A DNA stretch of 64,000 nt, from positions 1 to 64,000 of the forward strand of contig NZ_NXGB01000007.1 in NCBI RefSeq assembly GCF_002850605.1, read 5' to 3'. Source of the stretch: Pasteurella oralis (GTDB lineage Bacteria; Pseudomonadota; Gammaproteobacteria; Enterobacterales; Pasteurellaceae). The translations under genes were made by a program, and so were the position numbers. Positions 31,783 through 40,667 of the stretch are shown piece after piece. Each line of letters opens with the position of its first letter. The first letter of the stretch is position 1. The notes under the pieces are model-generated. The model ran no database searches, was not told the origin of the DNA, and worked only from the letters and a program-made list of their open reading frames with translations.

Positions 31783-33067
31783 GTTTTCTTGCAAGCTCTC
31801 GAATCTGTGTTAAATCTACTTGAGAATTAAAACTTGTGTTCATTGTTTCTAACAACAATGAGCGATGGTGATTTTGACGGTGCTGAGTATGATCATGAAT
31901 ATGGTCACTTTCTTGTTTTTTCTGTGCTTTATTCATCAAATAGGGAGTAAATTCGCCATTTTTCGCTCGTTTGACTAAGTTAAATAAGTAACCTGCTGGC
32001 TTTTTAATGTCCCCATTTTTAATGCGAGCATTAGCTTCGAAGATCACTGCTCGACGAGTCTCTTCAGGTAAACAACCCATCATGTTAGAGATAGTTTGTT
32101 TTTCTAAATGACTAAGTGGAAAATTATCTAATTCATTTGTGATATGTTCAGTACTAGTACTGTACTGATCTTTATAAGTACTAGTACTATACTGTATAGC
32201 TGAGTTTCGATTTGGAACTAAGCCTAAAATCAATGATTTATCTGCATTTTTCTTGCTAAGTTCACTTTGGGAACTTTGTGAAAAATAGCTTAGTTCCCTA
32301 TTGGAACTCTGTTTCATTTCACTGAGTTCACTTATTTTTGAACAGGGTTCCAAATTGGAACTGAGTAAATATTGCTGTGTTTTGTTTATCGCATCTACCA
32401 AATTTTCAGGTAGTTTCGGTATATGTGTATCAAACATTGTTTGATTTTTATGAGCGTTGTATCGCTCACGAATAGCATCAATGTGTGAGGCAAAATGCCA
32501 AAGTTGATCTGATGTGATAACTTCATCAATAATGGCATTTGCTACTTGAGCTACAATAGGATCTTTATGTTTAGTTGTTTTTTCTAATAATCGTAAATAA
32601 TCACTATTCAATGTAATACTGTCTAGAATGCTTAATGGTTCATCATTCATCATATAGACATTACCGAGGATTTGACCTTTTTCATTACGTACTGTTTCAC
32701 ATAATGTTAACCAACGAGTTAGCCGCAATAAGAGTAGTGTTTGGGAAACTAATTTTCGAGAAATTGGTTTATTCTTGTATGCTTTTTCTGATAACCAAAG
32801 CGAAAGCTGTTGATAGGATGGAAATAATGTTCCTTTAAATTGTACTGCATTTAATTTTATTAACTGCCAAGCTGTTTTTGCTCGAGGGGTTAAATATGGA
32901 TCAGTCAATAATCTTACGGGAACTGTCTCATGCCGATTTCCAATAAACAGCAAACTTTGAAAATCAGAATGAGCCATTTTTTCTTTTTCTTTTAATTGTT
33001 CGAAATTATTAATGAATTTTTTGTGGGTTAATTCATCTGTTTTTTGTACACTTTCATTGAAATTCAT
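31772..33067 (-). CDS. STY4528-family island replication protein
   Basis: A 431-aa protein. The N-terminal region (VPVRLLTDPYLTPRAKTAWQ, SYQQLSLWLSEKAYKNKPIS) looks like a winged-helix initiator. A Ser-rich variable linker at ~235-310 is encoded by repeat-rich DNA. The C-terminal block (CLPEETRRAVIFEANARIKN, KKPAGYLFNLVKRAKNGEF) resembles the helicase-loader type. It is followed by the iterons and preceded by DUF2857. Role as replication initiator of the excised ICE is inferred. Confidence 0.8.
   Translation of the reverse strand: MNFNESVQKTDELTHKKFINNFEQLKEKEKMAHSDFQSLLFIGNRHETVPVRLLTDPYLTPRAKTAWQLIKLNAVQFKGTLFPSYQQLSLWLSEKAYKNKPISRKLVSQTLLLLRLTRWLTLCETVRNEKGQILGNVYMMNDEPLSILDSITLNSDYLRLLEKTTKHKDPIVAQVANAIIDEVITSDQLWHFASHIDAIRERYNAHKNQTMFDTHIPKLPENLVDAINKTQQYLLSSNLEPCSKISELSEMKQSSNRELSYFSQSSQSELSKKNADKSLILGLVPNRNSAIQYSTSTYKDQYSTSTEHITNELDNFPLSHLEKQTISNMMGCLPEETRRAVIFEANARIKNGDIKKPAGYLFNLVKRAKNGEFTPYLMNKAQKKQESDHIHDHTQHRQNHHRSLLLETMNTSFNSQVDLTQIRELARKRVL
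32149..32362. repeat. Repeat cluster inside the STY4528-type gene
   Basis: AGTACTAGTACTGTACTG (32150) recurs with one change at 32177, 27 bp apart. GGAACT-type sites follow at 32211 and 32266, with dyads AGTTCC-CTATT-GGAACT (32292-32308) and GGTTCCAAATTGGAACT (32346-32362). They share the GGAAC half-site with the downstream iterons. Repeats within an initiator gene can mark an origin, as in lambda O. Confidence 0.55.
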
Positions 33068-33139
33068 TTCATTCCAACCTATTTGACCTGGATTGAAGTT
33101 TCAAGCGAGAACTTGTAATAAGTTTCTCGCTTTTCTTTT

Positions 33140-33703
33140 TTACTTCTCTGTTGTTAACCATATTGAGATAAGACGCCATACTTCGCTTAAATTTACACCT
33201 GTTGATTCTGTGATAAACATCAATAAATCCAACCCTTCATTAGACGTTACAATATCAATATTACTAAGCGTATGTTTATGCTTTTGCCAGCTATCCCAAA
33301 CAGCTTGCTCTTCTTCCTCTGTCGCATTTTTTTTACGCCCAATATGTTCTTTTATGCCAAGTAATTTTCGTCTTGTGGAAACTTCGGCAGAACTCCAGCC
33401 AAAGCGTTCTCGTAGCATTTCACCTGAGATACCAAGCTCTAATGCTCGATCAATCAGTTGGCGTTCTCGTGTATTTTCACGTACAGATTCAATTAAGTTC
33501 CAAAACACTCTATGATTAATTTGTATACGAGCAAACGACGCGTTGCTTTCACATAAATCACATACTTCTTGAGTGGATAGATTGATAATTGCACTTAGCT
33601 CAGTCTCATCGAAGCCTAATTGTTTACAATAATGAAATTCACCACGACGGATATGGGCAATAATTTCAGAAACTATAGCTTGGTTTAAATTAGAATTAAG
33701 CAT
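33140..33703 (-). CDS. DUF2857-family ICE protein
   Basis: A 187-aa protein with the family's central helix-turn-helix-like part (ELGISGEMLRERFGWSSAEV, STRRKLLGIKEHIGR). It overlaps parB by eight bases. DUF2857 sits between parB and the replication gene throughout this family; the DNA-binding role is inferred. Confidence 0.85.
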   Translation of the reverse strand: MLNSNLNQAIVSEIIAHIRRGEFHYCKQLGFDETELSAIINLSTQEVCDLCESNASFARIQINHRVFWNLIESVRENTRERQLIDRALELGISGEMLRERFGWSSAEVSTRRKLLGIKEHIGRKKNATEEEEQAVWDSWQKHKHTLSNIDIVTSNEGLDLLMFITESTGVNLSEVWRLISIWLTTEK

Positions 33704-35465
33704 ATTGCCCTCCTTGTCTTAAGTAACGAATGATACGAATTAAACGAAAGAGACGTACTAGAAGTAGATCTGAGATTAATGCGGGTGCATCTTTGGTTCC
33801 TAATAACTCACCAATATCAAATTCAATACATTTAGAGAGAGAAGATGTGTTGAGATTCTCTGTTGAAAGTGCGGTTAATAATTGGTGTACTTTTTGAATA
33901 AAAGGTGAGTAAGTGTTGGGTTCTAAAGAATGAACTTTAAAACTATAATCAATAGGATCATGTATTACATGCTCAATGAGATGCATAAAACCACATTCTT
34001 CAGCAATATCAATTGCTAATGAATATGCTTCTGTTTTATGAGGGCGATTTGGATAGATTTTCCAAATGCTGCTGATTGGTTGGCGGCCAAGATTAGCAAA
34101 TTCCAACGTATTAATACGCGCTTCTTCTTCTCTTTGAGTTTGAGGGTTTACACCTGGTGTTAAACCTAAATTTGCTAAATATTCACTCGCCTCAGCTGCA
34201 ATTTCGCTGATACCTAAATTGACTGGTATGCTATCTTCGACAGATACATCGTTATTTTCATCTGATAGATATGTCTTTGTATTATTTGATAGCATATCAT
34301 TAAAAGTAGATAGCGTTGGCTCTTCTGACTTTTGGTTATTTTTCTCAATTCTTTCTGCTGGATTTTTGGCATCAGAAGATGAGACCCTTGTTTCAATAAC
34401 TGGTAAAGATGGGGATTGTTCATTATTAGCGATGGTGTGACTTTCGGTAGAACGTTGTAAAATAGTAGGCTGTTTTTCAGCTAATTTACGCAGTTTCTGC
34501 TCAGTCAAATCAATATCAAATTTAAATGTTTCGTAAGGGATATTGTAAGAAAATGCTTCGGTGATATTGCCAATTAAAGTATCTTGAACATCATTGATTG
34601 TAAATTCGGTAGGCTCCTCATCAAAACTAGAGAGTGTATCCATCCATAGCTGATCAAAGTCAACTGTTGGAAGATATTCTTCCTTATGAATATCCCATGA
34701 AGTCATTGCATTTTTGCGGATAACGAGAAGTTTTTCTATTTGATGTTTCCCCAAACCACTTAACAATATATTCGGGATATGAGGGTATAAATAGACTAAG
34801 CATTGCTCCATTTTTACAAGAATAGAATGAGAAATTGGGTAACCATTTTCACCTAATTTTTCAGCCAGTTTGCGATGTGAAAAAAATTCTTGGTATTTTT
34901 TCTCATATAATGCTTTTACTTCACGGATACCTAACGCTTTTTCGATAAATGAAAGTTCACCTCGTATATCATTTTCAGCTAAGTGTCCAATCAACACGTT
35001 TAGCTGTGAGTTGATATCATCAGCATCACCTTCCCAAGGTTTGAAAATACATTCAATCGTCCAAAAACGCAGATCTTGCGTTTCTTGGAACAGTTCATTT
35101 AATGCTTGTAAGCGTGTATTACCACCGTCTAATATGATATAGAAATCATCTCCTGGGCGTTGAGTAATATTCGGTGCATGATCTAAGCCGCGTGATTTGA
35201 TTGAGGCTTTAATTTCCTCATAAGCAGGGTTTTTTGTTTTTCTTGGATTACCTTCATACGGTCTTAACTGTTCTAAAGTAACCGTGACCAAACGGTGCTT
35301 ACTTTCTGTTGTTTGCGATGCAGCTAAATGTTGTGCTTGTACTATTTGCTGATATTCAATGGAATTGTTTGCAATTGGTGGCGTACTTAATGCTGCTAAC
35401 ATTTGTTTTGCTCTTTCTTCTTTACTTTTTTTGACTACAAGTGGATTTTTATTTTTACTCATCAT
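33696..35465 (-). CDS. parB: ParB-family partition protein (ICE type)
   Basis: A 589-aa protein. The ParB N-terminal domain runs from ~60 to 175 (VTLEQLRPYEGNPRKTKNPA, IKSRGLDHAPNITQR, FYIILDGGNTRLQALNELF). HTH-like segments follow at ~180-240 (FFSHRKLAEKLGENGYPISH). The second half is a longer, less conserved extension. With ParA it should segregate the excised circle. It carries the only uptake-sequence core seen in the ICE (33867). Confidence 0.85.
   Translation of the reverse strand: MMSKNKNPLVVKKSKEERAKQMLAALSTPPIANNSIEYQQIVQAQHLAASQTTESKHRLVTVTLEQLRPYEGNPRKTKNPAYEEIKASIKSRGLDHAPNITQRPGDDFYIILDGGNTRLQALNELFQETQDLRFWTIECIFKPWEGDADDINSQLNVLIGHLAENDIRGELSFIEKALGIREVKALYEKKYQEFFSHRKLAEKLGENGYPISHSILVKMEQCLVYLYPHIPNILLSGLGKHQIEKLLVIRKNAMTSWDIHKEEYLPTVDFDQLWMDTLSSFDEEPTEFTINDVQDTLIGNITEAFSYNIPYETFKFDIDLTEQKLRKLAEKQPTILQRSTESHTIANNEQSPSLPVIETRVSSSDAKNPAERIEKNNQKSEEPTLSTFNDMLSNNTKTYLSDENNDVSVEDSIPVNLGISEIAAEASEYLANLGLTPGVNPQTQREEEARINTLEFANLGRQPISSIWKIYPNRPHKTEAYSLAIDIAEECGFMHLIEHVIHDPIDYSFKVHSLEPNTYSPFIQKVHQLLTALSTENLNTSSLSKCIEFDIGELLGTKDAPALISDLLLVRLFRLIRIIRYLRQGGQYA
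33867..33875 (+). repeat. DNA uptake core AAGTGCGGT
   Basis: The only exact copy I found in the 37.7 kb of ICE, inside parB. Confidence 0.6.
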
Positions 35466-35466
35466 C

Positions 35467-36843
35467 TTATAATCTCGCTAATTTGTTATATTCATCATCA
35501 GGAATGTTCTCAAAAAGAGAATATTCCCCTTTAAATTTTGCAAAAATAGTGCCAATAGGACCGTTGCGTTGCTTTGAAATGATAATTTCTGCGATACTGC
35601 GATATTCACTATCTGAGTGGTAGACTTCATCTCGATAAATAAAGAGAATGACATCTGCATCTTGTTCAAGTGAACCAGAATCTCGAAGATCAGCAGGCAT
35701 TGGTCTTTTATCTGCACGGTTTTCTAAGTTTCGGTTTAGCTGTGATAAGGCAATAACTGGGCAACCGATTTCTTTGGCTAGTTTTTTCAGTGAGGTTGAA
35801 ATACTACTAATTTCTAGATTTCGATTTTTACTGTCTTTGTATGATGGGTCATTCATTAATTGAAGATAATCAATAATAATGACAGCAGGTTTGCCGTATT
35901 TGCGAACATTACGTCTTACGCGACTACGTAGCATTTGTGGCGTTAATTCACAACTATCATCTAGTAATAAACGATTTGTCCAATAGTTTTTGATATGCCC
36001 GATTGCATCAGCATATTTTCCCCAATCTATTTGAGTCATATTGACTGCTTGTCTCGCTTTTTGCATTTCAACTTTTGAAATCATGGATAAAAAGCGTTGC
36101 ATTATTTGCTCTGCGGGCATTTCTAGACTGAAGTAATGTACTGGTTTATTGGTTGATTCTAATGCACTTTTTGCAAAAGTAAGTGATAGTGCAGTCTTGC
36201 CCATAGACGGACGAGCAGCGACCATGATGAGATCTCCATCTTGCGCGCCTGTAGTATTAAAGTCGAGGCGCTCAATTCCAAATGGGGTACCCGTAATAAT
36301 CGAGCCATTTTCAGAAGCAATAGTCATTTTATCTATCACTTTCTCAATAGCATCATCTAGAACAACATTTGTTTCACTTTCTATAGAATTTAATGTTAAT
36401 TCTGTTAAACGCTTTTCAGTTTCTGTGATAAGAAAATTAAGCTTATCTTCAGTATTTACTTTGCGAGCTTCTTTACAAATTAAATCCCCTAACGCATATA
36501 AATATCGTGTTTGACTATCTGTTCTCACAATTTTTGCGTAAGCAGAAATATTAGAAATATGTGGAAGATTTTTGATCAGCTCTGCTAAATAAGCGAAGCC
36601 TCCAATTTGCTCTAATTTTCCTTGTTCTTCTAATATGCGACTGACAGTTAGTAAGTCAGCGGGAATATTTGAAAGCAGTAAACCAGCAATAGTAGTAAAA
36701 ATGAGTTTATGAGCAGAAATATAAAAATTATTTTCATTAATAATTAAAGATATTTCATCCCATGAATCATTATTGATCAGTAATCCGCCAAGTACAGATT
36801 GTTCAGCCTCATTGGAATAAGGTAATTGAATAGTAGAAGTCAT
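35467..36843 (-). CDS. dnaB: DnaB-type replicative helicase (ICE copy)
   Basis: A 458-aa helicase. The N-terminal domain opens YSNEAEQSVLGGLLINNDSW. Walker A is ARPSMGKTALSL at ~210 and Walker B lies in KPAVIIIDYLQLMND. DnaB motifs LKKLAKEIGCPVIALSQLNR and DLRDSGSLEQDADVILFIYR complete it. It unwinds DNA at the fork. An ICE-coded copy allows initiation by the element's own initiator. It is separated by one base from parB. Confidence 0.95.
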   Translation of the reverse strand: MTSTIQLPYSNEAEQSVLGGLLINNDSWDEISLIINENNFYISAHKLIFTTIAGLLLSNIPADLLTVSRILEEQGKLEQIGGFAYLAELIKNLPHISNISAYAKIVRTDSQTRYLYALGDLICKEARKVNTEDKLNFLITETEKRLTELTLNSIESETNVVLDDAIEKVIDKMTIASENGSIITGTPFGIERLDFNTTGAQDGDLIMVAARPSMGKTALSLTFAKSALESTNKPVHYFSLEMPAEQIMQRFLSMISKVEMQKARQAVNMTQIDWGKYADAIGHIKNYWTNRLLLDDSCELTPQMLRSRVRRNVRKYGKPAVIIIDYLQLMNDPSYKDSKNRNLEISSISTSLKKLAKEIGCPVIALSQLNRNLENRADKRPMPADLRDSGSLEQDADVILFIYRDEVYHSDSEYRSIAEIIISKQRNGPIGTIFAKFKGEYSLFENIPDDEYNKLARL

Positions 36844-36857
36844 CTTTTCCCCCTTAA

Positions 36858-37664
36858 TTAGAATTTATCTTTCCATTGAGGGAATAAAAGAGTACAAAGT
36901 TGACGAATGTTTTGCTTTTCTTTCTCGCTATGACGATGTACTGGGAGGGCAAGACTTGCAGCCTCTCGATATGCTACACGAGATGGAATTGTAAAATCGA
37001 GCAATTCCATATTCGGATCATCGTGTTGTGCAAAAAGACTTTTTAAACTTTCGACTACTGATTTGGCATCATTAGTATGATCTAAACAATTGATAATCGC
37101 TTTTACTTTAGGAAGTGTAAAACCATGTTTAGTAAATGCTTGTAATTGTTGGTATAAGCCCAGAGTGCCACGCATGAATTCTCTTGCTGATAGCAACTCG
37201 GGTTTAAGTGGAGATAACACTAAGTCACTGGCTAATACTGACATATCGACAGTAATCCCTCGAGTTCCTCTTGTATCAACAAGGATTAATTCATATTCAT
37301 GAAATGCTTCAATAAGATCATTAAAGCGTAACATTCCATCAGGAGAATTACGTAAATATGTCGTGATAGTGTCTGTTGGATCATTCGATTGAATGATGTC
37401 TAAATGAGTAAATTCAGTTTTTGAGATAATTTGTTCTGCTTCAGTTTCTCGATGAATAAGAAATTCAAAAAGTCCTTTTGGCGCAGAGTAATTAAGATGA
37501 TAGTAAGAGGATAAAGTAGGTTGCACATCTGTATCAATCATTAATGTTTTGATACCTGAGTCAGCACAGAATGCACCGATGTTTGCAACATTAGTAGATT
37601 TAGTTACGCCACCTTTAGTGGACATAACAGTTACAACAAACGTATTAAAGTGCGATTTTTTCAT
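36858..37664 (-). CDS. parA: ParA-family partition ATPase
   Basis: A 268-aa protein with the deviant Walker A KGGVTKSTNVANIGAFCADS (residues ~17-24), DTDVQPTLSSYYHL and LILVDTRGTRG (Walker B). It is a dynamic ATPase that positions DNA with ParB. It is the first ICE gene next to the tRNA-Leu junction, as in ICEHin1056 and related islands. Confidence 0.95.
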   Translation of the reverse strand: MKKSHFNTFVVTVMSTKGGVTKSTNVANIGAFCADSGIKTLMIDTDVQPTLSSYYHLNYSAPKGLFEFLIHRETEAEQIISKTEFTHLDIIQSNDPTDTITTYLRNSPDGMLRFNDLIEAFHEYELILVDTRGTRGITVDMSVLASDLVLSPLKPELLSAREFMRGTLGLYQQLQAFTKHGFTLPKVKAIINCLDHTNDAKSVVESLKSLFAQHDDPNMELLDFTIPSRVAYREAASLALPVHRHSEKEKQNIRQLCTLLFPQWKDKF

Positions 37665-37735
37665 AACGAACTCTCTAACTTGAAGTTAAAGTGAACTTAT
37701 GAACAGCTAAGATAGGATTCTTTAGAAGTTTTATA
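37665..37735. other. ICE end at tRNA-Leu (attachment-site junction)
   Basis: Seventy bases between parA and the CCA end of tRNA-Leu hold no gene. Elements of this family integrate at the 3' end of tRNA-Leu. A direct repeat of that end (from GGTGCCCGAGGCC on the plus strand) should lie at the far ICE end. No second copy was found in the window. Confidence 0.6.
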
Positions 37736-37822
37736 TGGTGCCCGAGGCCAGACTTGAACTGGCACGCTTCGAAAAGCGAGGGATTTTAAATCCCTTGTGT
37801 CTACCGATTTCACCACTCGGGC
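37736..37822 (-). tRNA. tRNA-Leu (anticodon UAA)
   Basis: An 87-nt tRNA with encoded CCA. The acceptor GCCCGAG pairs with CTCGGGC. The anticodon stem-loop reads GGGATT-TAA-AATCCC. A long variable arm CTCGCTTTTCGAAGCG is present and the T arm contains GTTCAAGTC. The ICE abuts its 3' end. Confidence 0.95.
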
Positions 37823-37866
37823 GCATAATTTAGATATGTTGCGATAACTAACTACGCTTTAGGTTA

Positions 37867-37940
37867 TGGAGGCGTGTCCCGGAGTCGAACCGAGCTACAT
37901 GGATTTGCAATCCAGTGCATAACCGCTTTGCTAACACGCC
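37867..37940 (-). tRNA. tRNA-Cys (anticodon GCA)
   Basis: A 74-nt tRNA starting GGCGTGTTAGC and ending ACACGCCTCCA. The anticodon region is CTGGATTGCAAATCCAT. It is in a cluster with tRNA-Leu and tRNA-Gly, 44 bp from the former. Confidence 0.95.
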
Positions 37941-37947
37941 GTTAGTT

Positions 37948-38023
37948 TGGAGCGGGAAACGAGGCTCGAACTCGCGACCCCAACCTTGGCAAGGTTGTGC
38001 TCTACCAACTGAGCTATTCCCGC
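37948..38023 (-). tRNA. tRNA-Gly (anticodon GCC)
   Basis: A 76-nt tRNA from GCGGGAATAGCTCAGTTGG to TTCCCGCTCCA. The anticodon region is CAACCTTGCCAAGGTTG. It is first of the three co-transcribed tRNAs. Confidence 0.95.
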
Positions 38024-38237
38024 ATTCGCTGTTAGTGCGGTGCATTCTACTGATTTCTAAAAATCTGTCAACGATTGTTTTTAAAAAAATTGATTAATTG
38101 CTGAAAAAAAATGCATATTAGTTGTTTTTGTGCAGAAATAATCAATTTTTTGTTTGATTTTAAACAAGTTGTATCTTTTCTTTAAGATTGAAGAATTTAC
38201 TTTTTTGTTTTTTGCCTTTGTGTCATAATGTGCATAT

Positions 38238-38266
38238 AGCCATCTGGATGGCTAATTTGTTATAAT
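38238..38266 (+). promoter_or_regulatory. Candidate MetJ operator and -10 of metB
   Basis: AGCCATC-TG-GATGGCT (38238-38253) is a 7-bp inverted repeat resembling two met boxes (AGACGTCT), and TATAAT lies at 38261-38266. MetJ with S-adenosylmethionine represses metB in related bacteria. Specific binding here is inferred. Confidence 0.45.
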
Positions 38267-38298
38267 GATTTCTTATTAATACAGGGGGTAGAGAATTT

Positions 38299-39408
38299 AT
38301 GACACAACAACATTCTATTGATACCTTGCTTGCTCAAGCAGGTAATCGAACAGATAAGCGAACTGGTGCAGTATCAACACCTATCTTTTTGTCTACAGCT
38401 TATGGGCATCATGGGATTGGCGAAAGCACGGGTTATGATTATACGCGGACAAAAAATCCAACACGTACAGTGTTAGAAGAAACCATTGCTAAACTTGAGG
38501 GAGGGGAACGTGGTTTTGCCTGTGCTTCAGGTATGGCTGCAATTCAATTAATTATGTCACTATTTGCAGCGCCTGATGAGTGGATTGTATCAAGTGACGT
38601 TTATGGTGGTACTTATCGTTTATTGGATTTTGCGTATAAAAATATGCATGGTGTGAAGCCTATTTATGTTAATACCGCAGATGTGACGGCAATTGAAGCG
38701 GCTATTACGGAAAAGACCAAAGCAATTTTTGTAGAAACGCCGTCTAACCCGTTAATGGAAGAATGCGATGTAGCTGAAATTGCTAAAATTGCCCAAAAAT
38801 ATCATTTATTACTAATTGTCGATAATACATTTTTAACGCCAGTTTTATTTAGGCCCATTGAACATGGTGCAGATATTGTGATTCATAGCGCAACTAAATA
38901 CCTTGCAGGCCATAATGATACGTTAGTTGGGCTTATTGTAGCAAAAGGCGTAGAGTTATGTGAACGTTTATTCTATGTGCAAAACGGGGCTGGTGCAGTG
39001 TTATCTCCATTTGATTCATGGTTAACGATTCGAGGGATGAAAACCTTAGCGTTACGTATGGAACGTCATCAAAATAATGCAAAATTATTAGCTGAGTTTT
39101 TAAGAAAACAACCACAAGTAAAAGATGTATTATATCCAAATAAAGGTGGAATGCTGTCTTTTCGTTTACAAGATGAAAATTGGATTAATCCCTTTTTGAA
39201 ATCTATTAAATTGATCACATTTGCAGAAAGCCTAGGCGGAACAGAAAGTTTTATTACGTATCCTGCGACTCAAACTCACATGGATATTCCAGAACAAGAG
39301 CGGATTGCTAGAGGTATTTGTAATTGTTTATTACGTTTCTCAGTTGGCTTAGAAGATGTTGAAGATATTAAAGCGGATTTACTACAAGCCTTTGCACAAT
39401 TAAACTGA
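38299..39408 (+). CDS. metB: Cystathionine gamma-synthase
   Basis: A 369-aa PLP enzyme of methionine synthesis joining activated homoserine and cysteine. The PLP lysine is in SATKYLAGHND. Other family blocks are YTRTKNPTRTVLEETIAKLE, FACASGMAAIQ and VETPSNPLMEECD. Length and sequence fit MetB of Haemophilus. AGGGGGTAGAG precedes the ATG. The MetJ-like site lies upstream. Confidence 0.9.
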   Translation: MTQQHSIDTLLAQAGNRTDKRTGAVSTPIFLSTAYGHHGIGESTGYDYTRTKNPTRTVLEETIAKLEGGERGFACASGMAAIQLIMSLFAAPDEWIVSSDVYGGTYRLLDFAYKNMHGVKPIYVNTADVTAIEAAITEKTKAIFVETPSNPLMEECDVAEIAKIAQKYHLLLIVDNTFLTPVLFRPIEHGADIVIHSATKYLAGHNDTLVGLIVAKGVELCERLFYVQNGAGAVLSPFDSWLTIRGMKTLALRMERHQNNAKLLAEFLRKQPQVKDVLYPNKGGMLSFRLQDENWINPFLKSIKLITFAESLGGTESFITYPATQTHMDIPEQERIARGICNCLLRFSVGLEDVEDIKADLLQAFAQLN

Positions 39409-39522
39409 GTTTTCATTGCAAACGGATTGATTTGCATAATGCTTGTGATATTATCAATGCACTTGAAATTATGAAAAGCGTTCTTATTATAGAAAGCATT
39501 GTTAACAGAAAAGGAAGAAATA

Positions 39523-39843
39523 ATGGAAGTATTACATTCAACTGATGCAACATTTGCAGCTGACGTAGTTAATTCAGATGTACCTGTATTATTAGATTTT
39601 TGGGCTCCTTGGTGTGGTCCTTGTCGTATGATTTCACCAATCTTAGATGAAATTGCAGCGGAATTTTCGGGTAAAGTAAAAGTCGTGAAAATTAATATTG
39701 ATGAAAACCAAGAAACACCAGCGCAATTAGGTGTTCGTAGTATCCCAACGTTAGTGTTATTTAAAGATGGTAAAGCCGTAGCAACACAAGTCGGTGCATT
39801 ACCAAAAAATCAGTTAGCGAATTTTATTAATCAGAATATCTAA
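39523..39843 (+). CDS. trxA: Thioredoxin
   Basis: A 106-aa thioredoxin with the active site [12 protein letters not shown] and the cis-proline loop [11 protein letters not shown]. It reduces cytoplasmic disulfides. AAGGAAGAAAT before 39523 supports this start over one eight codons upstream. It is followed by a terminator. Confidence 0.95.
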   Translation: MEVLHSTDATFAADVVNSDVPVLLDFWAPWCGPCRMISPILDEIAAEFSGKVKVVKINIDENQETPAQLGVRSIPTLVLFKDGKAVATQVGALPKNQLANFINQNI

Positions 39844-39861
39844 TTTAAATAAATTAAAGAT

Positions 39862-39892
39862 AATCCCAAGTTTGATACTTGGGATTTTTTTA
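39862..39892 (+). terminator. Terminator of trxA
   Basis: AATCCCAAGT and ACTTGGGATT form a 10-bp stem followed by TTTTTT. Confidence 0.9.
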
Positions 39893-39900
39893 TGGACGAA

Positions 39901-40605
39901 TTATAAGAACTGATTGATATATAGAGGAACAACTTCGCTCGCTTTACCGTAGTGAAATTCGTCAAAATTCGACCGCACTTGACTTGGTTCTAAGTTGAGC
40001 TCAACAGTATGTGCGCCATGATGTTTTGCTTCATTAACAAAGCTGGCGGCTGGATAGACATTACCTGATGTGCCAATCGCAATAAAATAATTGCATTCAG
40101 AAAGCGCAGTATAAATACGTTCCATTTCTAATGGTATTTCTCCAAACCAGACGATATGTGGACGTAATGTTTGTGGTATTTGACAACATGCACATTTATC
40201 TTGTTCAGTAATATCTTGTTGCCATACATAAATTTTACCAGATTTTATACAGCGTACTTTTAATAATTCGCCATGCATGTGAATGACATTTTTTGAACCA
40301 GCACGCTCATGTAAGTTATCGACATTTTGTGTTATGACCAATAAGTTTTTACCAATTTTCTCTTCCAGCTTAGCTAAAGCAAGATGTGCCGAGTTAGGTT
40401 TTAAATGAGGATCTAAGAGTTGTTTACGGCGTTCATTATAAAAACGTTGAACCCGTTGTGGATTTTTTGTAAATCCTTCTGGAGTCGCAATATCTTCAAT
40501 ACGATGCTCTTCCCATAAGCCATCTAAAGCACGAAAAGTACGAATACCTGATTCCGCAGAGATACCAGCACCAGTTAATACAACAATTTTAGGTTGATAT
40601 GACAT
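39901..40605 (-). CDS. cobB: NAD-dependent sirtuin deacylase
   Basis: A 234-aa class III sirtuin. NAD-binding motifs are [20 protein letters not shown] and [13 protein letters not shown], and the catalytic His is in VIHMHGELL. The zinc site has Cys in RCIKSGKIY and [16 protein letters not shown] provides the Tyr and Arg that favour succinyl-lysine. It removes acyl groups from lysines. Confidence 0.92.
   Translation of the reverse strand: MSYQPKIVVLTGAGISAESGIRTFRALDGLWEEHRIEDIATPEGFTKNPQRVQRFYNERRKQLLDPHLKPNSAHLALAKLEEKIGKNLLVITQNVDNLHERAGSKNVIHMHGELLKVRCIKSGKIYVWQQDITEQDKCACCQIPQTLRPHIVWFGEIPLEMERIYTALSECNYFIAIGTSGNVYPAASFVNEAKHHGAHTVELNLEPSQVRSNFDEFHYGKASEVVPLYINQFL
39972..39980 (-). repeat. 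DNA uptake core AAGTGCGGT
   Basis: Exact core inside cobB. Confidence 0.75.
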
Positions 40606-40667
40606 TATTGCCTCTCTCTTTTATTGATCATCCACATTAACAGAGCACTATATTATTTTTATACACT

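Noticed and set aside
37848-38097. Short reading frames over the tRNA cluster
   Set aside because: They translate tRNA-Cys and tRNA-Gly sequence on either strand.
38045-38298. SAM riboswitch upstream of metB
   Set aside because: No conserved SAM riboswitch core was seen; a MetJ-like site explains control better.
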